Of a stretch of 64,000 nt of DNA, positions 24,821 through 35,053 are shown piece by piece (position 1 is the stretch's first letter; every line of letters starts with the position of its first letter). The stretch is from the NCBI RefSeq assembly GCF_004762045.1, contig NZ_SJOM01000007.1, positions 3,007,920 through 3,071,919 of the forward strand, in the 5' to 3' direction. The position numbers and the translations under genes were made by a program. Origin of the DNA: Mycobacterium sp. DL99. GTDB lineage: Bacteria > Actinomycetota > Actinomycetes > Mycobacteriales > Mycobacteriaceae. The notes beneath the pieces are model-generated. The model saw only the letters and a program-made list of their open reading frames with translations. It ran no database searches and was not told the DNA's origin.

Positions 24821-24955
24821 GCGGAACCTTAACTCTTCCGGGCAGCGTCGACGGATCTCGAAGTGCCTGGAATAGTTGACGGCGGGCTCCCGATTGCCCG
24901 TAGAGCAAAAAATGCAAGACCAGCGTTTGTAGTCGAATACCGTGGGAGGAAGTTG

Positions 24956-26119
24956 ATGACGTCACCGAGTGGACCGCCGCAGGGCGCCGGAGGTTATCCC
25001 GGCTCGAGCCCGGCGCCAGGTTTCCCGCCCGGATCGACCGGCTCCCCTGCCGCGCCGGCCGCACCACCAGCAGCGACCAACGGCAGTCTGCAGGCCGAGG
25101 TGCACACCCTGGAACGCGCCATCTTCGAGGTCAAGCGGATCATCGTCGGCCAGGATCAGCTCGTCGAGCGGATGCTCGTCGGACTTCTCGCCAAGGGCCA
25201 TGTGCTGCTCGAAGGCGTGCCCGGTGTGGCCAAGACGCTGGCCGTCGAGACGTTCGCCAAGGTCGTCGGCGGCACCTTTGCCCGCATCCAGTTCACCCCT
25301 GACCTGGTGCCCACCGACATCATCGGTACCCGCATCTACCGGCAGGGCAAGGAAGACTTCGACATCGAGCTCGGCCCGGTGGTGGTCAACTTCCTGCTCG
25401 CCGACGAGATCAACCGTGCGCCTGCCAAGGTTCAGTCGGCCCTGCTCGAGGTGATGGCCGAGCGCAAGATCTCCATCGGCGGCAAGACCTTCCCGCTGCC
25501 CAGCCCGTTCCTGGTGATGGCCACCCAGAACCCGATCGAGCAGGAAGGCGTCTACGCGCTCCCGGAAGCCCAGCGCGACCGCTTCCTGTTCAAGCTCAAC
25601 GTCGACTACCCGTCGCCGGAGGAAGAGCGCGAGATCATCTACCGGATGGGCGTCAAGCCCCCGGAGCCCAAGCAGATCCTGAACACCGGCGACCTGCTGC
25701 GGTTGCAGGAACTCGCGGCCAACACCTTCGTGCACCACGCGCTGGTGGACTACGTGGTGCGAATCGTCACCGCCACGCGCGAGCCCGAGAAGTTCGGCAT
25801 GCCCGACGCCAAGGCGTGGATCGCCTACGGTGCTTCGCCGCGTGCCTCGCTCGGCATCATCTCGGCCGCCCGCGCGCTGGCCCTGGTGCGCGGGCGTGAC
25901 TACGTCATCCCGCAGGACGTCGTCGAGGTGATCCCCGACGTGCTGCGGCACCGCCTGGTGCTCACCTACGACGCGCTGGCCGACGAGGTCTCCGCGGAGA
26001 CCGTGGTGAACCGGATCCTGCAGACGGTTGCCCTGCCGCAGGTGAACGCTCTACCGCAGCAAGGCCATTCGGTTCCGCCCGCCGTACCCGCCGCGGCCGG
26101 CGCGGCGGGTGGTCGGTGA
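24956..26119 (+). CDS. moxR1: MoxR-family AAA+ ATPase
   Basis: A 387-residue AAA+ protein. A low-complexity Pro/Gly/Ala N-terminus (about 45 residues) leads into the ATPase: Walker A EGVPGVAKTLA, Walker B NFLLADEINRAP, and sensor 1 in VMATQNPIEQEGVYALPEAQRDRF. MoxR ATPases act as chaperones together with VWA-domain partners, which are encoded next. The ATG at 24956 follows GGGAGGA; the longer open frame begins in the spacer after ripB. The stop overlaps the DUF58 GTG (GTGA). It corresponds to Rv1479. Confidence 0.93.
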   Translation: MTSPSGPPQGAGGYPGSSPAPGFPPGSTGSPAAPAAPPAATNGSLQAEVHTLERAIFEVKRIIVGQDQLVERMLVGLLAKGHVLLEGVPGVAKTLAVETFAKVVGGTFARIQFTPDLVPTDIIGTRIYRQGKEDFDIELGPVVVNFLLADEINRAPAKVQSALLEVMAERKISIGGKTFPLPSPFLVMATQNPIEQEGVYALPEAQRDRFLFKLNVDYPSPEEEREIIYRMGVKPPEPKQILNTGDLLRLQELAANTFVHHALVDYVVRIVTATREPEKFGMPDAKAWIAYGASPRASLGIISAARALALVRGRDYVIPQDVVEVIPDVLRHRLVLTYDALADEVSAETVVNRILQTVALPQVNALPQQGHSVPPAVPAAAGAAGGR

Positions 26120-27060
26120 CCAGTTCCCGACGCACCGTCGACCTGCCGTCTCTGAAGCGCGGGGAGATTCGGGACCCGGCGTTGACGGCGGCGTTGCGCA
26201 AGCTTGAGCTGACGGTGCGGCGCAAGCTCGACGGGGTTCTGCACGGCGACCACCTCGGTCTGATCCCGGGTCCGGGATCAGAGCCGGGGGACTCGCGGAT
26301 CTACCAGCCCGGCGATGACGTGCGCCGGATGGACTGGTCGGTGACGGCGCGGACACAGACGCCCCACGTGCGACAGATGATCGCCGACCGCGAACTGGAG
26401 ACCTGGTTGGTCGTCGACATGTCGGCCAGCATGGACTTCGGTACTACCGGCTGCGAGAAGCGTGATCTGGCGGTGGCGGCCGCGGCCGCGATCGCGTTCC
26501 TCAACAGCGGTGGCGGCAACCGGATCGGCGCGATCATCGCCAACGGGGAGACCGTGCGACGGGTTCCGGCATTGAGTGGGCGTCTGCACGAGCAGGAGCT
26601 GCTGCGGGCGATCGCCACCACGCCGAAGGCCGCGCCCGGGGTGCGGGGCGACCTGGCCGGTGCCATCGATGCTCTCCGTCGTCCCGAGCGCAGGCGCGGC
26701 ATGGCCGTGATCATCAGTGACTTCCTCGGGCCGATCAACTGGATGCGCCCGCTGCGGGCCATCGCCGGGCGCCACGAGGTACTGGGCATCGAGATCCTCG
26801 ACCCGCGCGACGTCGAGTTGCCTGCTGTCGGCGATGTGGTGCTGCAGGACACCGAGACCGGTGTCACCCGCGAGTTCACCATCGACGAGCAGTTGCGCAG
26901 CGATTTCGAGCGGGCCGCCGCGACCCATCGTGAGGAAGTGGCCCGCACATTGCGGCGGTGCGATGCACCGCTGCTGAGCCTCCGCACCGACCGGGACTGG
27001 ATCGCCGATGTGGTCCGGTTTGTGGCGAGTCGGCGGCGCGGCGCCCTGGCCAGCCGATGA
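26116..27060 (+). CDS. DUF58 domain protein (VWA-like)
   Basis: A 314-residue soluble protein. The DUF58 core signature PGDDVRRMDWSVTART is followed by a VWA-like Rossmann fold starting LVVDMSASMDFG, where D-x-S-x-S is a metal-ion-dependent adhesion site. These proteins are partners of MoxR ATPases. The GTG at 26116 is coupled to the moxR1 stop. It corresponds to Rv1480. Its job is probably folding or activation of a membrane or cell-wall target with MoxR1; this is from family knowledge. Confidence 0.9.
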   Translation: MTSSRRTVDLPSLKRGEIRDPALTAALRKLELTVRRKLDGVLHGDHLGLIPGPGSEPGDSRIYQPGDDVRRMDWSVTARTQTPHVRQMIADRELETWLVVDMSASMDFGTTGCEKRDLAVAAAAAIAFLNSGGGNRIGAIIANGETVRRVPALSGRLHEQELLRAIATTPKAAPGVRGDLAGAIDALRRPERRRGMAVIISDFLGPINWMRPLRAIAGRHEVLGIEILDPRDVELPAVGDVVLQDTETGVTREFTIDEQLRSDFERAAATHREEVARTLRRCDAPLLSLRTDRDWIADVVRFVASRRRGALASR

Positions 27061-27133
27061 GCGCTCGCGCGAAGAGCGACGGACACAGGTAGACGAAGCT
27101 TGACCAGCAACCAACCGAAATGACTTCTAGCAC

Positions 27134-28141
27134 ATGACTTTACCGATTCTCGGTCCGATGAGCCTGACGGGCTTCGCGCACGCGTGGTGGTTCCTGTTTC
27201 TCTTCGTGGTACTGGGCCTGTTGGCGTACTACGTCATCGTGCAGCGTGCGCGGAAGCAGCGGATCCTGCGGTTCGCCAACATGGAGCTGCTCGAAAGTGT
27301 GGCGCCCAAGCAGCCGACCCGCTGGCGGCATCTGCCGGCGGCGCTGTTGGCCGTCGCACTCGTCCTGTTGACGGTCGCGATGGCCGGTCCTACCCATGAT
27401 GTGCGGATTCCGCGCAACCGTGCGGTGGTGATGCTGGTGATCGACGTGTCGCAATCGATGCGTGCGACCGACGTCGCGCCCAGCCGGTTGGCCGCCGCGC
27501 AGGAAGCCGCCAAGCAGTTCGCCGATCAGCTGACCCCGGGGATCAACCTCGGCCTCATCGCCTACGCCGGCACGGCGACTGTGCTGGTGCAGCCGACCAC
27601 CAACCGTGAGGCCACCAAGAACGGCCTGGACAAGCTGCAGTTGGCCGACCGGACCGCCACCGGTGAGGGCATTTTCACGGCGCTGCAGGCGATCGCCACC
27701 GTCGGCGCGGTGATCGGCGGCGGTGACGAGAAGCCGCCGGCGCGCATCGTGCTGATGTCCGACGGCAAGGAGACCGTGCCGTCCAACCCGGACAATCCCA
27801 AGGGCGCGTACACCGCCGCCCGCACCGCCAAGGACCAGGGAGTGCCGATCTCCACGGTGTCCTTCGGCACGCCGTACGGCTACGTCGAGATCAATGATCA
27901 GCGCCAGCCGGTGCCCGTCGACGACGAGATGCTCGGCAAGATCGCCAAGCTGTCCGGCGGTGACGCCTTCACCGCGTCCAGCCTGGAACAGCTCAAGCAG
28001 GTATTCACCTCGCTGCAGCAGCAGATCGGCTACGAGACCATCAAGGGCGACGCCAGCCTCGGCTGGCTGCGGCTGGGTGCGTTGGTGCTGGCAGCCGCCG
28101 GTGTGCTGGCCCTGCTGATCAATCGCAGACTCCCCGGTTAG
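27134..28141 (+). CDS. Membrane-anchored von Willebrand factor type A protein
   Basis: A 335-residue protein. Two N-terminal membrane helices ([19 protein letters not shown] and [19 protein letters not shown]) flank a short loop; the VWA domain begins [16 protein letters not shown] with an intact MIDAS (DxSxS) and continues to [16 protein letters not shown]; one more helix closes the C-terminus ([18 protein letters not shown]). The arrangement MoxR-DUF58-VWA is conserved in mycobacteria (Rv1479-Rv1481) and suggests a MoxR1-driven complex at the membrane. Seventy-three bases separate it from the DUF58 gene, and a palindromic hairpin lies just past its stop. Confidence 0.9.
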   Translation: MTLPILGPMSLTGFAHAWWFLFLFVVLGLLAYYVIVQRARKQRILRFANMELLESVAPKQPTRWRHLPAALLAVALVLLTVAMAGPTHDVRIPRNRAVVMLVIDVSQSMRATDVAPSRLAAAQEAAKQFADQLTPGINLGLIAYAGTATVLVQPTTNREATKNGLDKLQLADRTATGEGIFTALQAIATVGAVIGGGDEKPPARIVLMSDGKETVPSNPDNPKGAYTAARTAKDQGVPISTVSFGTPYGYVEINDQRQPVPVDDEMLGKIAKLSGGDAFTASSLEQLKQVFTSLQQQIGYETIKGDASLGWLRLGALVLAAAGVLALLINRRLPG

Positions 28142-28149
28142 GACCCGAT

Positions 28150-28169
28150 CCGGCGCCCGCGGGCGCCGG
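28150..28169. terminator. Perfect 20-base GC palindrome before mabA
   Basis: CCGGCGCCCG joined directly to CGGGCGCCGG forms a perfect palindrome 8 bases after the VWA stop and about 50 bases before mabA. It could terminate the moxR1 transcript (no T-run) or be an operator in the mabA-inhA promoter region. Confidence 0.45.
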
Positions 28170-28207
28170 TCCACACGGGTGATGCGATTTTCAGACCATG
28201 CTGGTGA

Positions 28208-29014
<807 letters not shown>

Positions 29015-29076
29015 TCTAAAAGCTCTGGATTGCAAGAACTTTCGCACAACTCTTCACCGAAGTAGGAGTCAGGACA

Positions 29077-29886
29077 ATGGCAGGTTTGCTCGAAGGCAAG
29101 CGCATTCTGGTCACCGGGATCATCACGGACTCGTCGATCGCGTTCCACATCGCCAAGGTGGCCCAGGAGGCCGGTGCTGAGCTGGTGCTCACCGGGTTCG
29201 ACCGGATGAAGCTGATCCAGCGCATCGCCGACCGGCTGCCCAAGCCGGCCCCGCTGCTGGAGCTCGACGTGCAGAACGAGGAGCACCTGGCAAGCCTGGC
29301 CGACCGGGTCGCCGAGGTCATCGGCGCGGGCAACAAGCTCGACGGTGTGGTGCACTCGATCGGCTTCATGCCGCAGACCGGCATGGGCGTCAACCCCTTC
29401 TTCGACGCCCCCTACGAGGACGTCGCCAAGGGCATCCACATCTCGGCGTACTCCTACGCCTCGCTGGCCAAGGCCACGCTGCCGATCATGAACGAAGGCG
29501 GCAGCATCGTCGGCATGGACTTCGACCCGACCCGGGCGATGCCGGCCTACAACTGGATGACGGTGGCCAAGAGCGCACTCGAGTCGGTCAACCGGTTCGT
29601 CGCCCGCGAGGCCGGCCCGTTCGGTGTCCGCTCCAACCTTGTTGCGGCGGGACCGATCCGGACGCTGGCCATGAGCGCCATCGTCGGCGGCGCGCTGGGT
29701 GCCGAAGCCGGGGATCAGATGCGGCTGCTCGAAGAGGGCTGGGATCAGCGTGCGCCCGTCGGCTGGAACATGAAGGACCCGGAGCCGGTCGCCAAGACGG
29801 TGTGCGCGTTGCTGTCGGATTGGCTGCCGGCCACCACCGGCACCATCATCTACGCCGACGGCGGCGCCAGCACCCAGCTGCTCTGA
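29077..29886 (+). CDS. inhA: NADH-dependent enoyl-ACP reductase InhA
   Basis: A 269-residue enoyl-ACP reductase, the target of isoniazid-NAD and ethionamide-NAD adducts. The N-terminal [14 protein letters not shown] binds NADH; Ser94 in [12 protein letters not shown] is the wild-type residue; Tyr158 and Lys165 are in [11 protein letters not shown]. It reduces trans-2-enoyl-AcpM in FAS-II. Length and sequence match Rv1484 closely. The ATG at 29077 follows AGGAGTCAGGA. A strong hairpin follows the stop. Confidence 0.97.
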   Translation: MAGLLEGKRILVTGIITDSSIAFHIAKVAQEAGAELVLTGFDRMKLIQRIADRLPKPAPLLELDVQNEEHLASLADRVAEVIGAGNKLDGVVHSIGFMPQTGMGVNPFFDAPYEDVAKGIHISAYSYASLAKATLPIMNEGGSIVGMDFDPTRAMPAYNWMTVAKSALESVNRFVAREAGPFGVRSNLVAAGPIRTLAMSAIVGGALGAEAGDQMRLLEEGWDQRAPVGWNMKDPEPVAKTVCALLSDWLPATTGTIIYADGGASTQLL

Positions 29887-29898
29887 CTTGTTTTATGC

Positions 29899-29955
29899 CG
29901 AAACCGCATTCCAGCAGGTGTGTACTCGCACAAATCCTGCCGGAATGCGGTTTCG
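29899..29955 (+). terminator. Long inverted repeat between inhA and hemH
   Basis: CGAAACCGCATTCC (29899-29912) and GGAATGCGGTTTCG (29942-29955) are perfect complements, and AGCAGG/CCTGC extends the stem by five or six pairs with one mismatch. The loop is about 17 bases. It is followed by GCGGTTAGGGG rather than a T-run. It lies between the inhA stop and the hemH ribosome site, so it may end most inhA transcripts or protect their 3' end. Confidence 0.6.
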
Positions 29956-29977
29956 CGGTTAGGGGAGAGGCAAGCTG

Positions 29978-30997
29978 ATGGAGTTTGACGCAGTTCTGCT
30001 GCTGTCCTTCGGGGGACCGGAGGCGCCGGACCAGGTGATGCCGTTCCTGGAGAACGTGACCCGGGGCCGCGGCATCCCCGCCGAGCGGTTGGCCGACGTC
30101 GCCGAGCACTACCTGCATTTCGGCGGGGTGTCGCCGATCAACGGGATCAACCGGGCACTCATCGAGCAGTTGCGGGCCGAGTTGCCCGGTATCCCCGTCT
30201 ACTTCGGCAACCGGAACTGGGAACCGTATGTCGAAGACACGGTTGCGGCGATGCGAGACAACGGGATTCGACGGGCGGCGGTGTTCACCACATCGGCCTG
30301 GGGCGGTTATTCCAGCTGCACCCAGTACGTCGAGGACATCGCCCGGGCACGCACCGCGGTGGGTGATGACGCGCCGGAGTTGGTCAAACTGCGCCAGTAC
30401 TTCGACCATCCGCTGTTGGTGGAGATGTTCGCCGACGCGATCTCGGCCTCGGCAGCCACACTGCCCGCCGAACTGCGCGACGAGGCCCGGTTGGTGTTCA
30501 CCGCGCATTCGATCCCGACCGCCGCCGATGAGCGGCACGGCCCGCGGCTCTACAGTCGCCAGGTCGACTACGCGACGCGGCTGGTGGCCGCCGCCGCGGG
30601 TTACGAGGACTTCGACCAGGTGTGGCAGTCGCGGTCGGGTCCGCCCCGGATCCCGTGGCTGGAGCCTGACGTTGCCGATCACCTGACTGTGTTAGGCCAG
30701 AAGGGAACCCGGGCGGTCATCGTGTGCCCGATCGGGTTCGTCGCCGACCACATCGAGGTCGTGTGGGATCTCGATCACGAGCTGCGACTGCAAGCCGAAC
30801 AAGCAGGTATCGCCTTCGCGCGGGCCAGCACTCCGAACGCCGACAAGCGTTTCGCTCGGTTGGCCGCCGGGTTGATCGATGAGTTGCGCGCCGGCGCGGC
30901 ACCGCTGCGGGCGGCAGGCCCCGACCCGGTCGCCGGCTACGGATTCAGCATCAACGGTGCGCCGTGCTCGCCGCACTGCTGTGGCACGCCGTCCTAG
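29978..30997 (+). CDS. hemH: Ferrochelatase with a [2Fe-2S] cluster (coproheme/protoheme type)
   Basis: A 339-residue ferrochelatase (Rv1485, also called hemZ). It inserts iron into coproporphyrin III or protoporphyrin. The conserved [24 protein letters not shown] start and FTAHSIP (catalytic His) and [18 protein letters not shown] blocks are visible. The C-terminus [15 protein letters not shown] provides three cysteines, which with an earlier one (SSCTQYVED) fit the [2Fe-2S] site known in actinobacterial ferrochelatases. This makes the enzyme dependent on the suf system. The ATG at 29978 follows AGGGGAGAGG. Confidence 0.95.
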   Translation: MEFDAVLLLSFGGPEAPDQVMPFLENVTRGRGIPAERLADVAEHYLHFGGVSPINGINRALIEQLRAELPGIPVYFGNRNWEPYVEDTVAAMRDNGIRRAAVFTTSAWGGYSSCTQYVEDIARARTAVGDDAPELVKLRQYFDHPLLVEMFADAISASAATLPAELRDEARLVFTAHSIPTAADERHGPRLYSRQVDYATRLVAAAAGYEDFDQVWQSRSGPPRIPWLEPDVADHLTVLGQKGTRAVIVCPIGFVADHIEVVWDLDHELRLQAEQAGIAFARASTPNADKRFARLAAGLIDELRAGAAPLRAAGPDPVAGYGFSINGAPCSPHCCGTPS

Positions 30998-31024
30998 CGC
31001 GCGAACCATCAGGGTCCGGAAAAG

Positions 31025-31882
31025 TCAGTCCCGCCAGGCGGATTGCAGGATCGCCTCGAGGGCGGCCAGCCGTGCCGAGCGGACCACCCGGTCCAACGGC
31101 CGTATGGCATCGCCGGCGATCTGCACCTCTGAGGAGCTCTGCAGGCCGATCGGCATCAGTCCCGAGCTCACCGTGACGATCGCCTCCACATGGGCGGCGT
31201 TCTCCAGCACCCGCACGGCCCGGGTCGGGGCATGGTCGGGGATCGTGTGCAACCGGCCGGCTTCGAGGATGTCTTCCACCATGCCGCGGGGATCGTCGAC
31301 ATCGACACCGACGCCCGCCCGCAACGCGACCAGGGTGTCGGCGGCCGAGCGCACCGCCGACCGCAACTCGTACTCGGCCTCACCCAGATCGTAGTGCTGC
31401 GGCGCCGGCAGAACCGGCAGTGAGTACACGGTCCACGACAGCGCCCGCGGCTCCGGCTCGAACGCGGATTCGGTTTCCACGTCGTCGAATTCGAAGTACT
31501 CGAACTCCGGCACCAGCCCGACCCCGTCCAGTTCGTCATGGGTCACCAGCACCGCTTCACCGACGGTCAGCGCATCCCGTTGGAACTGCGAGCCGGCAGG
31601 CAATCCGCGGACGTCGCCGGGAACCGGTAGGGCCACCCTGATCGACGGCCTGGTGCCGGATCTGCCGACGGCCGTGCGGAGGGTCTGCAGCAGCGACACC
31701 GAACCGGAGTCCTCCAACTCCGGCCAAGGCAGCCCGGTGCGGACTGCGGCCTGCGAGTCGTAGGCGGTTACAGAATGCATTGGTGCCCACTGGGATAACG
31801 CGTCGAGGACGTCGTCAGGCGCGGCTGCGCCGGCGAGCCAGGCGTTGGCCCACATCGAAAGCGTTGCACTTGGACACCACAT
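31025..31882 (-). CDS. Conserved hypothetical protein (Rv1486c-like)
   Basis: A 285-residue soluble-looking protein. It opens [18 protein letters not shown] and contains [19 protein letters not shown] and the Leu/Ala-rich C-terminal part [26 protein letters not shown]. No recognisable enzymatic motif or membrane helix. Its position between hemH and nfeD on the opposite strand matches Rv1486c. The starts of this gene and nfeD are divergent and 57 bases apart, so they may share a promoter region. Function unknown. Confidence 0.85.
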   Translation of the reverse strand: MWCPSATLSMWANAWLAGAAAPDDVLDALSQWAPMHSVTAYDSQAAVRTGLPWPELEDSGSVSLLQTLRTAVGRSGTRPSIRVALPVPGDVRGLPAGSQFQRDALTVGEAVLVTHDELDGVGLVPEFEYFEFDDVETESAFEPEPRALSWTVYSLPVLPAPQHYDLGEAEYELRSAVRSAADTLVALRAGVGVDVDDPRGMVEDILEAGRLHTIPDHAPTRAVRVLENAAHVEAIVTVSSGLMPIGLQSSSEVQIAGDAIRPLDRVVRSARLAALEAILQSAWRD

Positions 31883-31939
31883 GATGTTGGCAGTGTAATT
31901 GCCGGTCGCCGATCAGGCCTGACCCGATAGGGTGGGCGT

Positions 31940-32374
31940 ATGCCCCTACCGCTGATCTGGCTCGTCCTGGCGCTGGGACTCGCCGGGGCAGAGGCGCTGA
32001 CCGGCGACATGTTTCTGCTGATGCTGGCCGGCGGCGCACTGGCCGCGAGCGGTTCGAGTTGGCTGTTCGACCTGCCGCTGTGGGCTGACGGTGCGACGTT
32101 TCTCGTGGTTTCGGTGCTTTTGCTGGTCTTGGTGCGGCCCGCGCTACGGCGCCGTTTCGAGATCGGACGAGGGCTTCCCGAACCGGTCAAGGCGCTGGAG
32201 GGAAAGTCCGCGCTGGTGCTGGACCGGGTGGCGCAGCACGAGGGGCAGGTCAAGCTCGACGGCGAGGTCTGGACGGCGCGCCCCCTCAACGACCACGATG
32301 TGTACGAACCGGGTGACCACGTGACCGTCGTGAGGATCGACGGCGCCACCGCGGTGGTCTTCAAAACGATGTAG
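31940..32374 (+). CDS. NfeD-like membrane protein
   Basis: A 144-residue protein. Two or three membrane helices occupy residues 5-75 (PLIWLVLALGLAGAEALTGDMFLLMLAGGALAASG-type sequence and GATFLVVSVLLLVLVRPAL), followed by a soluble OB-fold of NfeD C-terminal type (GKSALVLDRVAQHEGQVKLDGEVWTARPL). NfeD proteins pair with SPFH proteins, here the next gene. It corresponds to Rv1487. Its last codons and stop are duplicated as an imperfect tandem repeat. Confidence 0.9.
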   Translation: MPLPLIWLVLALGLAGAEALTGDMFLLMLAGGALAASGSSWLFDLPLWADGATFLVVSVLLLVLVRPALRRRFEIGRGLPEPVKALEGKSALVLDRVAQHEGQVKLDGEVWTARPLNDHDVYEPGDHVTVVRIDGATAVVFKTM

Positions 32375-32401
32375 TACCGCTTCAAATCGACGTAGTACCC
32401 A
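32360..32401 (+). repeat. Imperfect 21-base tandem repeat at the nfeD 3' end
   Basis: TTCAAAACGATGTAGTACCGC (32360-32380; first copy) is followed by a copy at 32381-32401 that differs at about four positions. Each copy holds the same in-frame TAG stop, so the end of nfeD was duplicated. It is a small local duplication in the spacer before the SPFH gene. Confidence 0.75.
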
Positions 32402-32415
32402 GGGAGGGGTTCACC

Positions 32416-33615
32416 ATGGACGGTGCCGTAGCCGGGCTGGTTTTGCTGCTTGTGCTTGTGGTGTTCGCGATCATTGTCGTGGCCAAGTCGGTTGCGCTCA
32501 TTCCTCAGGCCGAGGCCGCGGTGATCGAGCGTCTAGGTCGCTACAGCCGCACCGTCAGCGGTCAGCTGACGCTGCTGGTGCCGTTCATCGATCGGATCCG
32601 GGCCCGGGTGGACCTGCGCGAGCGGGTGGTGTCCTTCCCACCGCAGCCGGTGATCACCGAGGACAACCTGACGCTCAACATCGACACCGTGGTCTATTTC
32701 CAGGTGACGAATCCGCAGGCCGCCGTGTACTCGATCAGCAACTACATCGTCGGTGTGGAACAGCTGACCACCACCACGCTGCGCAACGTCGTCGGTGGCA
32801 TGACCCTGGAGCAGACGCTGACTTCGCGTGACTCGATCAATGGCCAGTTGCGCGGCGTGCTCGACGAGGCGACCGGCCGGTGGGGGCTTCGCGTGGCGCG
32901 GGTGGAGTTGCGCAGCATCGATCCGCCGCCGTCGATCCAGGAGTCGATGGAAAAGCAGATGAAGGCCGATCGCGAGAAGCGGGCCATGATCCTGACCGCC
33001 GAGGGTGTGCGGGAGTCGTCGATCAAGCAGGCCGAGGGGCAGAAGCAGTCGCAGATCCTGGCGGCCGAGGGCGCCAAGCAGGCCGCGATTCTGGCTGCCG
33101 AGGCCGACCGGCAGTCCCGGATGTTGCGGGCCCAGGGTGAGCGGGCCGCCCAATATCTGCAGGCGCAAGGCCAGGCCAAGGCCATCGAGAAGACCTTCGC
33201 CGCGATCAAGGCAGGCCGACCCACCCCCGAGATGCTGGCCTATCAGTACCTGCAGACGTTGCCGCAGATGGCCAAGGGGGAGGCCAACAAGGTCTGGGTG
33301 GTGCCCAGCGACTTCGGTTCGGCGTTACAGGGTTTCACCAAGCTGCTGGGGGCACCGGGCGAGGACGGCGTGTTCCGGTATACGCCGTCGCCCGTCGACG
33401 AGGATCTGCCAAAGCCCGAGGACGACAGCGACGAGGTCGCCGCGTGGTTCAACACGGAGACCGATCCGGAGATCGCCCGGGCCGTGGCCAAGGCCGAGGC
33501 CGAGGCGCGGGCCAGCACTCCGCCGCTGGGTGCCAGGCCGCCGCAGGCGTCGTTGGAGACCCCGCCGCAGACCCCGCCCAATGAACTGGAGGGCGGCGCG
33601 CACCGCGCGCTGTGA
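32416..33615 (+). CDS. SPFH/band 7 domain membrane protein
   Basis: A 399-residue stomatin/flotillin-type protein. One N-terminal membrane helix (VAGLVLLLVLVVFAIIVVAKSV) is followed by the band 7 domain (IPQAEAAVIERLGRYSRTVSGQL to LRSIDPPPSIQESMEKQMKA), then a long Ala/Glu/Gln-rich coiled coil (EGQKQSQILAAEGAKQAAILAAEADRQ-type) and a Pro-rich acidic tail. Such proteins oligomerise and organise membrane microdomains. Paired with NfeD as in Rv1487-Rv1488. ATG 32416 follows AGGGAGGGG. Confidence 0.92.
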   Translation: MDGAVAGLVLLLVLVVFAIIVVAKSVALIPQAEAAVIERLGRYSRTVSGQLTLLVPFIDRIRARVDLRERVVSFPPQPVITEDNLTLNIDTVVYFQVTNPQAAVYSISNYIVGVEQLTTTTLRNVVGGMTLEQTLTSRDSINGQLRGVLDEATGRWGLRVARVELRSIDPPPSIQESMEKQMKADREKRAMILTAEGVRESSIKQAEGQKQSQILAAEGAKQAAILAAEADRQSRMLRAQGERAAQYLQAQGQAKAIEKTFAAIKAGRPTPEMLAYQYLQTLPQMAKGEANKVWVVPSDFGSALQGFTKLLGAPGEDGVFRYTPSPVDEDLPKPEDDSDEVAAWFNTETDPEIARAVAKAEAEARASTPPLGARPPQASLETPPQTPPNELEGGAHRAL

Positions 33616-33625
33616 GGCGGGCGCG

Positions 33626-34102
33626 TCAGCGCTGAGGCTGTAGCCGGATCTCGACCAGCGGCAGCGGGGTGTCGGTTTCGGTGATCGGTTGGCCGAGCGA
33701 TTCTTCGAGGACGAGTTTGAACTGCTGCCACGTCGCCGGGTGGCGCTGCCGGTAGTCGGTCAGGACCTGGTCGGCGCTGCGCTGGTCGAGGACATGCGCG
33801 TCGCCGGCCACCGGCCGGTGGCTGCCGAGCCACACCCGGACCTGCGGATTGACGGCGATGTTGCGGAACCACTGGGCTTTCGCGCCGAAACCGGAGGCGA
33901 CGATGACGGCGTCGGGACCGGGACGGTCCACCACCTCGAGCACGACGTAGCGGCGCGCGCCGGAGGTGCGGCCGATGTGTTCGAGCATCATCATTCTCGC
34001 GCCGAGCAACGCCCCCGCCCGCATCCGGTAGAGCCATATCGGGGCACGCACCAGCCGGCGGTTGTGTAAGAGTCGAGCACCGAGATCGGGCAGTGCGCTC
34101 AT
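33626..34102 (-). CDS. Deazaflavin-dependent nitroreductase-family protein (FDOR/DUF385)
   Basis: A 158-residue protein with the family core MMMLEHIGRTSGARRYVVLEVV, ASGFGAKAQWFRNIAVNPQVRVWLG and the split-barrel fold these imply. The relatives (Ddn and others) use coenzyme F420 for reduction; whether this one binds F420 is inferred from the family. Starts at ATG 34102. It is convergent with the SPFH gene and its stop lies 10 bases away. It is close to Rv1489c/Rv1490 region genes by position only. Confidence 0.85.
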   Translation of the reverse strand: MSALPDLGARLLHNRRLVRAPIWLYRMRAGALLGARMMMLEHIGRTSGARRYVVLEVVDRPGPDAVIVASGFGAKAQWFRNIAVNPQVRVWLGSHRPVAGDAHVLDQRSADQVLTDYRQRHPATWQQFKLVLEESLGQPITETDTPLPLVEIRLQPQR

Positions 34103-34153
34103 GCGTTGTCTCCCTCCGCCTCGTGCCGCCTCCCCGTCACGCGGCGACCGCGC

Positions 34154-34909
34154 TCACGGCTCCGTGAATGTGCGCGAGATGCCAACCGATTGAGGCGTGT
34201 CGGCCTGCGGACGCGCGCGCTCGCGGTGGTGCAGGCGCATCTCGTACACCAGTCCGGCCACCCCGAGTGCAGCGGTGCTCAGCGACACCAGGACCAACGC
34301 CGGGCTGATGTTCCCGGTCAACGCGTCACCGAGGACGACGACCGCCGCCGTGCCGGGGAACAGTCCCACCAACGTCGCCAGGGTGTAGGGCACGACCCGC
34401 ACGGCAGAGGCGCCCGCGGCGTAATTCAGCACCGAGAACGGCACCACCGGGATCAGCCGCATGGACAGCACCACCGGCCAGCCACGCCGCCGCAGCCGGG
34501 TATCCAATGAGTCGATCCGAGGATGGGGCACCAGCCGGTTGAGCTGCCAGCCGGCCGCACGGATCAGGAACAAGGCCAGCACCGCGCTCACCGCGCTGGC
34601 AGCCACCGCGATCGCCACGCCCAGCACCGGCCCGAACAGCAGGCCCGCGGCCAGGGTGAAGGCGGTCCGGGGGAACGGGAAGACGGTCACCACGATGTGC
34701 GCGCCGAGGAACGCCAGCGGGAACCACGGCCCCACCGAGGTGGCCCAGTCCCGCATCTGCATCGCTGTCGGCAACGGAACCAGCACGGCAACTGCGACGA
34801 GAATCACAATGCCTGCCAGCAGCCCGACGATCCGCCGAGGTGGCAACTGGGAGGCCGTCGCAATTACCGCGGCGCGCACCACGCGCAGGGTTCTGACGAC
34901 GGGTTTCAC
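34154..34909 (-). CDS. TVP38/TMEM64 (VTT/DedA-like) membrane protein
   Basis: A 251-residue membrane protein with about six hydrophobic segments. The VTT signature TVFPFPRTAFTLAAGLLFGPVLGVAIAV and SMRLIPVVPFSVLNYAAGASAVRV (with the conserved R-x-x-P-x-x-P) are evident. Family members are thought to be lipid scramblases or transporters. It corresponds to Rv1491c. The start is a GTG at 34909. The gene is divergent from mutA with a 144-base spacer. Confidence 0.9.
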   Translation of the reverse strand: MKPVVRTLRVVRAAVIATASQLPPRRIVGLLAGIVILVAVAVLVPLPTAMQMRDWATSVGPWFPLAFLGAHIVVTVFPFPRTAFTLAAGLLFGPVLGVAIAVAASAVSAVLALFLIRAAGWQLNRLVPHPRIDSLDTRLRRRGWPVVLSMRLIPVVPFSVLNYAAGASAVRVVPYTLATLVGLFPGTAAVVVLGDALTGNISPALVLVSLSTAALGVAGLVYEMRLHHRERARPQADTPQSVGISRTFTEP

Positions 34910-35053
34910 GTCTTACAACAGTACGGGCCGTCGGCGGTGAACACCGCTGTGCGCTGCCGTGAGTCCACCGACCAGCGGTCAGCGCCGTGATGGCGATCAT
35001 TTAGCCTGATGGGCGAGTGGGTAGGTCACACGCTGCGATAACAGGAGATGCGG

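Noticed and set aside
34910..35053. A cobalamin riboswitch before mutA
   Set aside because: No B12-box (GCCACTG-type) sequence was found in the 144-base spacer.
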